DNA of 64,000 nt from CBDHDJ01 sp965261645 (GTDB taxonomy: Bacteria > Pseudomonadota > Alphaproteobacteria > SHVV01), in contig CBDHDJ010000002.1 of the NCBI GenBank assembly GCA_965261645.1, positions 186,001 to 250,000 of the forward strand. The letters are read 5' to 3'. Shown piece by piece: positions 42,825 to 50,005 of this stretch; position 1 is the stretch's first letter; each line of letters begins with the position of its first letter. The notes under the pieces are model-generated. The model saw only the letters and a list, made by a program, of their open reading frames with translations, was not told where the DNA came from and made no database searches. The position numbers and the translations under genes were made by a program.

Positions 42825-45800
42825 TCAAGCCCTGACCTCCGCCGTAGCCGACACATACGCGGCGCCGCTCGCGAACTTGGCAAGGCGCTCTGTGAGCTTC
42901 TCCGCTGCGTCGCCGTCCATTGGAAGGCCCTCTGCAAAGCTCAACTGGAAACCCGCTTCTATGTTTGTGGAACTTGCGTCCCGCAGTTGGGGCTCCAGAA
43001 ACTCCTTCACTGGTTGAGCGTCCGATACCGGCCCGCCAAAATCCAACTCGAACGATCCACCCTCACGAGTTTCATAGCCGCCCGTGATCGTGACGCGTTT
43101 TTCCGCTCCAGATATGGCTCCTACCGCGCCAAGCAGCCGGAACGCATCGCCGGCCTCGAACATGCGAATGCTCAGGACACCGATGGTCTTGACATCCTTC
43201 GCCCGGGCCTGCTCCCACAAGCGGACAAGCGCCTCCTTGAGAACCCCCTCGGCGGTAAACGACCCAGACTCGGCTGCATCTGGATGGCCTCCGTGAGGCT
43301 CTCCATGTGGGGTGGTGCCGGACTCGCCATCGGGTGGCTTACGGGGTTGGCTGGCCTCTTCGCCAGTCGATTCCAACTGCTCGGATTCTCCCGGCTTTTC
43401 CCGGGGCCAGAGTCCGGCGTTCCTGGCGTAACCCATGGTGAATACCACGGCTTGCTCATCAAGCATGATGCTGGCTGACGGATCGTCCGGTCCGTACAGC
43501 AAATCTCCACGTTGATAGACGTACTCGCCCTGTTCGATACCGCGCCGCAAGCCGCGAATGAAGATGTCATCGCCGATCAGGATGGGTAACGCCGGATCAC
43601 GCCGGAACTCGTCGCGCAGCGCCAGCGTGCTGATTTGACCCTTCTTAAGGGGTGTGCGGTCACGCACATAGGCGGGTGAGTCCGGCTCATCCTCGGACAG
43701 GCGTAGCTTATTCAAATCACGCAACGCCCGCACAATCTGTTGCTGGCCCGCACCGGGCTGATCGGAAGTGGAATGGACATCAATCGCCGAATGAGCCAGA
43801 TCGACATCGCTGGCGCTGGCCCGGTTGCGGGATGGGTAGAAAATGTGCCGGTAGCATTGCTGAATGGCGATCGCGAGTTCGTGCTCGGAGCGGGCTTCCA
43901 TCTCGCGCACCTTAGCCTGCTGATGCTCCGCCAGATCGATGAGGCGTTCAGGCTTTTTCAGTTCCCGGAGCGCCAAACGATAATCGGTCTTACGGCGCAT
44001 CTCCTCTTTGCGGGCGTCGTCCGCGACCACGAAAGCCAAATTGTTTCGCAGCACCCTTAAGGCCGAGCCTTCCGAGCCCTTCCGAGCATATATTCGTTCG
44101 ATCAGTTCAGGCACTTTCTCGACGGACCCGCCGATGGTCACGCCGTCATAGGCCAGGACGGCGAGCTTCGGCCGGCCATCGCCGACCTCGTCGGGAACAT
44201 CGAACGGCCCCCCGGGAAACGGCACCGCCTCGAAAGTCTTGCCACCGAATATCTCACGAATACGGTCGTTAAGCTGGGTGCGCGCTTCCCCGGCATCGAC
44301 GTGCCGTTCCTCGCCGCGGATGATCTGGCGCAGATTAGCTTCGACGAGAAAGCGCATCGGCGCGCCTGGGCGGTCGTCAAGGTAGGCAGACTCGGCAACG
44401 AACTTCTTGCGCGCTTCTTCGATAAAGCTGATGTCCGCTGAGGGACCCAGGATCGAATACCGCAACTGCTCCAGCGAAACCCCCTTAAGCGGATCGTTGA
44501 AGGCAAGCGTGTGCATGAAGATGGTGCGGGCGGCATAACCCGCATACGGCGGTAAGCCGCCATGATGCTCGGCGTCAATCTCCTGCGCCAGCGCCTTCTT
44601 CTCGACCGATCCGGCGGAGACATCGTTGGTAATAGCCGGCGCGTAGGCGGATTGCCCAAGGCGGGTCACTATCTCCTGGCGGATCGGCTCGTACCCCGGA
44701 TCGATATGGTGAAGGTGAATAGCGGTTGCATCGCCGGGCTTCTCGTCCCAAAGGTGGGAGATCGTCCTCGCCAGCAGCCGCAACATTCCCCGCACACGCT
44801 GGAAATTGCCGAGCGTCGCTGTCTTGCCGGTCAGGGTTTCCAGGACTTCCGGGTGGAGCGGGTAACTCGACCTGAAGGTCTCGACGGTTTCGGTGCGGGC
44901 CGCATCGCCAGCCAGGGATTCCCTGTTTGCCCCCCAGAGTTCCCTGTAGGCATCGATAACCATCGGGACCTTTGTCTCATCTATGGACTCGAACAACCGG
45001 CGGCGGAGCACTTGAACCGTCTCGTCTTCCTCGGTGGGGTTCAATAGCGTCGCCTTGCGGGCGGAAACGCTCTCCGCTTCTGCCATGTTGTCGGCGATGA
45101 ATTGGTTTTCGGCGTTGTAGGCGTCGGTCGCACGGCCGTCCTTGCCGATCGCCAGTGTATAGACCAGAACGGCGTTGGGTGCGTTCTCGACGGCCTTGAA
45201 CAACGAGGTCAGAAACGCCGTCGTCTGATCGCGGGCGTCTTCCAGATTGCGCACCTTGCGCAGGTAAACCGACAACTCGTCGAGCAGAATCAGCGTCGGC
45301 TCGCCGCCGAACAGCTCGCGCAAGGTCTCGGCACCCGGCGCGATGCGGCTTTCGTCGCTCTTGCGAACCCGCTCATATCCGTCCTTGCCCGCAAGGGCAC
45401 AAGAAATCTCGCCCCATGGCGTATAGGCCAGTACGCCGTCACCCATGGACCGGCCATTGGCCGGATCGGCATTCTCCCCGTCGAAGGCAGCGATGCGGAC
45501 ATGGCATGCCGGCAGAAGGGAATGATCGATGAACTCAGAGATATTCGGCACACCTTCCATGCCGCGCGCGGCGTGGCACAGTGCGATCAACCCGTGTGTC
45601 TTGCCGCCGCCGTAGGAAGTGTCGAGGCGGAATATTGACGCAACCTCGCCGCCCGCGCCGGTCAACCGCCGACTCACGTTGGCGAGCAGGTTCTTGAGGC
45701 CCCTCGTCGGATAGGTGTTGGCGAAGAAACGTGCCGCATCGAGATACTCCGCATTACCTTTGCCGACGATGACCTGGGCCAGATCAGCCGCGAAGTCGGC

Positions 45801-45869
45801 CTCGGTTATCGCCCCTTTGAGGACATCCTCGCGTGGACGGCATGTCTCGAATATCGTTGGAACCGTCAT
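42825..45869 (-). CDS. DUF499 P-loop ATPase
   Basis: 1014 residues. The DUF499 N-terminus with Walker A RLDTSYGGGKTHGLIAL (GGGKTH at 87-92) and a Walker B-like LILLDELSVYLRKV. DUF499 ATPases are relatives of the large BREX ATPase (BrxC/PglY) and occur with DUF1156 methylases and helicases. The C-terminus is acidic and may bind partners. The ATG overlaps the stop of the upstream HTH frame (ATGA), which places that gene in the same operon. Confidence 0.85.
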   Translation of the reverse strand: MTVPTIFETCRPREDVLKGAITEADFAADLAQVIVGKGNAEYLDAARFFANTYPTRGLKNLLANVSRRLTGAGGEVASIFRLDTSYGGGKTHGLIALCHAARGMEGVPNISEFIDHSLLPACHVRIAAFDGENADPANGRSMGDGVLAYTPWGEISCALAGKDGYERVRKSDESRIAPGAETLRELFGGEPTLILLDELSVYLRKVRNLEDARDQTTAFLTSLFKAVENAPNAVLVYTLAIGKDGRATDAYNAENQFIADNMAEAESVSARKATLLNPTEEDETVQVLRRRLFESIDETKVPMVIDAYRELWGANRESLAGDAARTETVETFRSSYPLHPEVLETLTGKTATLGNFQRVRGMLRLLARTISHLWDEKPGDATAIHLHHIDPGYEPIRQEIVTRLGQSAYAPAITNDVSAGSVEKKALAQEIDAEHHGGLPPYAGYAARTIFMHTLAFNDPLKGVSLEQLRYSILGPSADISFIEEARKKFVAESAYLDDRPGAPMRFLVEANLRQIIRGEERHVDAGEARTQLNDRIREIFGGKTFEAVPFPGGPFDVPDEVGDGRPKLAVLAYDGVTIGGSVEKVPELIERIYARKGSEGSALRVLRNNLAFVVADDARKEEMRRKTDYRLALRELKKPERLIDLAEHQQAKVREMEARSEHELAIAIQQCYRHIFYPSRNRASASDVDLAHSAIDVHSTSDQPGAGQQQIVRALRDLNKLRLSEDEPDSPAYVRDRTPLKKGQISTLALRDEFRRDPALPILIGDDIFIRGLRRGIEQGEYVYQRGDLLYGPDDPSASIMLDEQAVVFTMGYARNAGLWPREKPGESEQLESTGEEASQPRKPPDGESGTTPHGEPHGGHPDAAESGSFTAEGVLKEALVRLWEQARAKDVKTIGVLSIRMFEAGDAFRLLGAVGAISGAEKRVTITGGYETREGGSFELDFGGPVSDAQPVKEFLEPQLRDASSTNIEAGFQLSFAEGLPMDGDAAEKLTERLAKFASGAAYVSATAEVRA

Positions 45870-46060
45870 TGTTTCATCTCCACGCGCTTTCCCGGGTCAA
45901 CCGGCCCGACTGCGTTCGCGGCGGGCCACTGGTCTATCTCGCTTTTCCTGAACCGCCAGGAACCGCCAACCTTGAAGCCCGGCATTTTTCCGCTGGCAAC
46001 CAACCGGTAAATCGTACGGTCTTTGACCTTGAGGTACTAGGCCACTTCGCGCACGGTCAT
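45866..46060 (-). pseudogene. Excisionase-type HTH regulator interrupted by an in-frame amber codon
   Basis: A 65-codon frame: MTVREVA, TAG at codon 8 (46037-46039), then YLKVKDRTIYRLVASGKMPG and FKVGGSWRFRKSEIDQW. It is the MerR/excisionase (HTH_17) fold, in which position 8 is usually Glu, one base from TAG. The rest of the frame is undamaged and its stop overlaps the DUF499 start. No good internal start precedes the HTH. It is either a recent nonsense mutation removing a regulator of the operon or a read-through case. Confidence 0.75.
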
Positions 46061-47136
46061 AACCTCAGTGTAGGTCCAAAGTCGGCATGGGCCGTCCGGC
46101 TCACGCGCCAGCCGACGATGCAGCGGGTACAGGAGTCGGTGACAAAGGCGAAGTCAGCCTAAGTGGCCACGCAGGTAGCAGAGCAACTTTCCGAACATCG
46201 GCAGGCGACAAAAGCGCGGCCACCGTCGGGCTGCCCCCAACCCTGGCCGCCATCGGTTCGGGCATTGGCTCCTCGCTGGCTTTGATCAGCACGGCGATTG
46301 GTGCCGCGCGCCGTCGCTCCTCTTCGGCGGCGAACACGCGTACACACCTAACCCTTACCCGTTTCACCGCGGCGCCTCCAACTCCAGTTTGAACGCTTCA
46401 GTATTGTCCCCGGCCGAGGGATATTCCTTACTGCGATCTTTAAGATTCGGGATTGAGGTGAGGCCCGGAGCGAAATCGACGGAATAGCCACCTTGACCCT
46501 AAAGTTAAAGCGCTAGTCTTAAACTCTACATCTCGGCTTGTTGTTTGCCTAAAATTGCGGCGGCCAATGACGCTACGTTGCCAGTTATTTCGAATTCAAT
46601 CAAAACCGTTCGATATCACTGCAATCTTCACAAAATTTATTTCCCCATAAAATCTGGTGAACTGAGCCGCGTTCCGCGACGGGATGTCTTGCCCGCCGGG
46701 TGGTGCATTATTCTTCCGCCGTTAACATACGAGCCCGCCGGGTGTTGGTTCACAAAGGTGGCGTGGATAGCTTAAAAAATCCTTGGTCCGGATATTCCGG
46801 TCGAAAGCTCGCCACCCAAGTTCGAAGGCCTCGATCCACAAATGGGCGCCATGGCCGATTTTCTCGCGATCGGTTCGGGCACTATGACGCCGGCTGAGGC
46901 CATCGCCCGGCAGGGGTGAAACCTAACGAGGTGTTGACCGAGATCGCTGCGACCAATGCCAAGCTTGATGAGTTAGGAATCCTCCTTGATAGCGATCCGA
47001 GGTGTGGGACCAGGACCGATGGCGCCCAGACCACCGATGTTGATCAAGTGACCGAGGTCGATGAAATCGACGGCGGTGAAACCGATACCAATTCGCCGTG
47101 CGCTAATTCTGACAACTGCCGAGGCTAACCCGAGAT
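46061..47136. other. Gene-poor 1.1-kb region upstream of the defence operon
   Basis: No gene I can support. The first 300 bases are GC-rich, 46500-46720 is distinctly AT-richer, and short frames (such as one at 46916-47128, KPNEVLTEIAATNAKLDELG, with a GTG start) have no family or ribosome site. It probably holds the operon promoter and decayed DNA. Confidence 0.4.
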
Positions 47137-47661
47137 TTAGAGCGCCGCTCTCAGTTCATGCCGCTGATTAGGAGGCAGAATGTCTGCCGCCGCAATCATC
47201 AAATCCAGGAACCTGCGGTCTTCGCTCTTAGAACGGTCGGCCTTTTGAAATTCGGGTCGAATGACCATGAGGCGGATCTGCTGTGTATCCCCACCACGCG
47301 GTTGCTTGCCGTATTGCGCCATCCAGTCGGTCAATAGCACAAGAAAGGCCTCATAAGCGGGTGAACCGTAACGAAGCTCTTCGAACCACCTTGAGAGAGC
47401 GTGTTCGGTATTTCGACCATTGAGTGACTTGCAATCGCGAAGGTACTCCTCGGCTGACAAGCCGTCGTAGCCAACAAACTTGGAGAATCCGAAGAGCGGC
47501 TTTCTATCTTCTTCCTCAAGCACATAGAAGGCATGTGCCTGGCCGAGGCGATCTGCGAGTTCGGAGTGTTTTGGGAGGCTATGGTTAAGCCTCCTGATCG
47601 AGGCGAGCACGCTGTCCAGACTTCTGGCGAGGTTTGGCATTTCTATCTCCGCTGTATTCAT
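47137..47661 (-). CDS. Hypothetical 174-residue protein with own promoter/operator
   Basis: MNTAEIEMPNLARSLDSVLA... with a mostly helical sequence, FKKE-rich middle and a C-terminal FLDLMIAAADILPPNQRHEL. No family recognised. A candidate promoter and a palindrome lie immediately upstream, so it is probably an independent, regulated unit. Its moderate GC and isolated position between the defence operon and IS remnants suggest an accessory gene. No toxin, nuclease or DNA-binding motif is visible. Confidence 0.6.
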   Translation of the reverse strand: MNTAEIEMPNLARSLDSVLASIRRLNHSLPKHSELADRLGQAHAFYVLEEEDRKPLFGFSKFVGYDGLSAEEYLRDCKSLNGRNTEHALSRWFEELRYGSPAYEAFLVLLTDWMAQYGKQPRGGDTQQIRLMVIRPEFQKADRSKSEDRRFLDLMIAAADILPPNQRHELRAAL

Positions 47662-47672
47662 AAGCTAGATCG

Positions 47673-47710
47673 AAGATAGACGATTTAGACACTTAACGTC
47701 AATCTAAATC
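47673..47710 (-). promoter_or_regulatory. Promoter and operator-like palindrome for the 174-residue gene
   Basis: On the reverse strand, TTGACG (47697-47702) and TATCTT (47673-47678) are 18 bases apart, with the ATG 12 bases beyond. An 8-base inverted repeat gatttaga/tctaaatc (47682-47689, 47703-47710) overlaps the -35 box and spacer, where a repressor dimer would block transcription. Confidence 0.6.
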
Positions 47711-47825
47711 ATTTATAATAGTTTTAGACGTATAAGATCTCACGGCTTTGCCCTTGTCGGCCGGCCGCAGATACATCCCAACGTCGCGATCGTTCCGGGC
47801 CATTCGGCAACGGAAATTGACTGTG

Positions 47826-48114
47826 CTCAGGACCCATAACCAGAAAATGACGATGGCTGCATGCAGATGGTGTTGAAGAATGTGCGGGCGCAACGATCAT
47901 ATCTGGTGGCGACGGGCCGTCAGCCCTTGAGCCGGCCAAACATGTGCTCGATGCGGTTTCGCTGTTTGTAGAGGACCCAGTCATATTCGATCGGCTCAGT
48001 TAAGTTTGACCATCCCGGAATGCAGGGCTCAATATCAAGGGCGGACAGGGCGGTGCGGAAGGGGTCGTTGTCATGGCCTGTTATTCTGCGCGAAAATTCC
48101 ACCCAGAGAAGCAA
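47826..48114 (-). pseudogene. IS5-family transposase C-terminal remnant
   Basis: The frame IEYDWVLYKQRNRIEHMFGR then a stop where Trp is expected, followed by VATRYDRCARTFFNTI and a slip to the frame AAIVIFWLWVLS. This is the IS5 C-terminal block (YKxRNxIExxFxxLKxWRxxATRYDR). One nonsense codon and one frameshift show it is dead. Confidence 0.8.
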
Positions 48115-48128
48115 GTAATTTCAATGGG

Positions 48129-48305
48129 TTAGCGCACCGATCGGCGTCGAACCTGCGCGCCGAATAACACCCGTGTCGTGTGGTCGAGGATGAAGCTGCG
48201 CGCGCTCACCCTGGGAATTAGGTCGTCGCGATTGTCATGGCGTTTCGCGCGGGGATTAGCGGCGCGGACGCGCCGGGCGAAGGTGGACTTGGGGTTGTCG
48301 GTCAC
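48129..48305 (-). pseudogene. Tyrosine integrase N-terminal fragment
   Basis: Fifty-eight codons from a GTG: TDNPKSTFARRVRAANPRAK and RHDNRDDLIPRVSARSFILD. This resembles the N-terminal start of alphaproteobacterial phage/element integrases (DUF4102-like). It stops without the core and catalytic domains. Confidence 0.5.
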
Positions 48306-48360
48306 TGGCGGCTCCGCCTGGTTCCGCCGCGTCTGCCCCAGAGGTAGCCGGTTTCTCCAT

Positions 48361-48582
48361 TTACAATAGGTCCACCGCGATGCTTTCGGCGATCCGGATC
48401 GCTGCTTCATGTACGGAACCGCGCGCCAGATGCGCATAGCGGGCGGTGGTTTCGACTTGGCTGTGCCCGAGCAGCTTTCGGATCATCGGGAGGGATTCTC
48501 CCAGCGCGAGAGCCCTCGAAGCATACGAGTGGCGCAGGTTGTGATGGGGCACCGCACGCACGGCGGAAACCGAGTCGTCCAT
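48361..48582 (-). pseudogene. Tyrosine recombinase C-terminal catalytic fragment
   Basis: VPHHNLRHSYASRALALGES, MIRKLLGHSQVETTARYAHL carry the catalytic His-x-x-Arg, His and Tyr of tyrosine recombinases. There is a stop codon in frame upstream and no N-terminal or core-binding domain, so only the catalytic tail remains. It sits 56 bases upstream of the start of the second integrase fragment in the same orientation. Confidence 0.75.
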
Positions 48583-48856
48583 GGCGTCAGCCGCCGCGAG
48601 AGTTCAACAAAGGGAGTTTGGTGGAGAGTGTGGGCTCTTCGACCGTGTCGATATTGGCCGATATCAGTTCGTTCAATACCGAGGCTGTAGGCACGGTCCT
48701 CGAAACTTGCCGTGGCTAGAGGGAGCGTAGGTATGGAAAGGTACATTGGGCGAATCTGGAGGCCGAACTGCTTGATGTGGTGGAGGCATCGGGAAAGTGC
48801 GGCAGACGCATGCAGCGAACTCGGTTGAACGGCTGCGCTGAGTGACTGCCAAGATA

Positions 48857-50005
48857 TCACAGCAGTGCAAACAGGGTTGGATGATGGGGGTAGTCCTCCA
48901 GCGCGGTCCGAATCAGGGTTTCGCTCCGGATTCCTGATCCACCTCCACCGCGGCGGAGCGTGCGCAAGGCCCTGAACCAGGCAACGCGCCCGGTATCGTG
49001 CAAGTGCAAGCGAGACGGATCGCCACCCGCGCGCGCCCATATCTCCTGATCCGTCGGTCCTGCCGGATATAGATGCGGCATGATGTCTCCAAGCTGGCTC
49101 CAAATGTCGGGATCAACTGCGGATCCAGGCGGAGGAGGAGTTGACTTGACCCCGCCCCGGTTGAGCGCGACAGGGAAGTTGTCTTCAAGGTCGCTCGCCT
49201 TGAAGACCGGGTGCTGCTGGCCTGGCACCTGACGCTTCACCATCTCGGAGACGTGGTTGAAGATCTCGAAAACGCGGATGAGGCCGTCCCCACTCGTCCA
49301 TGCCTGGCCGCGTAGGGCGTTCAGGAGATGGGAAGTGAACACGCTGTTGCGGTCGTTCGAAAAAACGAGGGATTCTTCACTTGCTCGCGACGACGCGATC
49401 AAGACCCGCCCGGTTCCCTGGGCCAGGCGTCCGAGCGACTTCTCGCTATAGCCGAGAGCCGGTGGTTCGGCCGCTTGAGCTGCCTTGAGGCTTCCGGCTC
49501 CTGCCGAGTGGCAAGCGTCGATCAGGACAAGCAGTCGCTGCGCGGCGAACCGCTGAAGTGCGGCGGAAAACTCAGGCTCGGACAGGCTCGTGGTATCCAG
49601 CGTCCGTGGATCGCACTCCACCGGCAGAAGGGCGCTCTCAGGGTCGGCGGGATCGCCGAGATTGGCGCCGTGACCGGAGAAGAAGATGACGACAGTGTCA
49701 TCGGGTCCGCTGGCCCCGGCTACGGAGGCCAGGGCCGCCCTGATGCGTTCCAGCGTGGCGTCGCCGTCGAGCAACAAATGGACGTTGCGTTCATCGTAGC
49801 CACAGTACTCATTGGCTTTCAGGACTGCGGCAACATCGCGGGCGTCGTTCAGCACCGCACCAGGCAGCGGCGATCCGTGCCTGTAATTCGTGACTCCGAT
49901 GACGATGGCATGGCCGGTGGCAAAATTTCCCGTCTCCTTCGCGGCCTTCGGCAAGACCTCAACCACGCGTTGCGCCTCCAGTTCGGGCCGATTCATGCAT
50001 CTCAC
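48857..50005 (-). CDS. Caspase-like (C14) protease with C-terminal effector-associated domain
   Basis: 382 residues. The caspase fold HAIVIGVTNYRHGSPLPGAV, catalytic His112 in IFFSGHGANLG and Cys165 in LVLIDACHSAG. After a proline linker the last 80 residues (HLYPAGPTDQEIWARAGGD, WFRALRTLRRGGGGSG, LIRTALEDYPHHPTL) form an EAD1-like adaptor homologous to the end of the neighbouring GAP1-like protein. Such pairs are recruited by shared adaptor domains in GTPase/caspase conflict systems. The listed GTG overlaps the upstream stop (GTGA); an ATG at 49996 is possible. Probably a suicide effector. Confidence 0.85.
   Translation of the reverse strand: MRCMNRPELEAQRVVEVLPKAAKETGNFATGHAIVIGVTNYRHGSPLPGAVLNDARDVAAVLKANEYCGYDERNVHLLLDGDATLERIRAALASVAGASGPDDTVVIFFSGHGANLGDPADPESALLPVECDPRTLDTTSLSEPEFSAALQRFAAQRLLVLIDACHSAGAGSLKAAQAAEPPALGYSEKSLGRLAQGTGRVLIASSRASEESLVFSNDRNSVFTSHLLNALRGQAWTSGDGLIRVFEIFNHVSEMVKRQVPGQQHPVFKASDLEDNFPVALNRGGVKSTPPPPGSAVDPDIWSQLGDIMPHLYPAGPTDQEIWARAGGDPSRLHLHDTGRVAWFRALRTLRRGGGGSGIRSETLIRTALEDYPHHPTLFALL

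Noticed and set aside
46087..46392. Overlapping forward and reverse frames upstream of the defence operon
   Set aside because: Neither has a ribosome site, a recognised motif or balanced composition.
46545..46775. 76-codon forward frame in the AT-rich stretch
   Set aside because: No ribosome site and no family resemblance; composition does not look coding.
48483..49103. Reverse frame over the integrase tail and caspase 3' end
   Set aside because: It is out of frame with both recognised genes and shows no domain.
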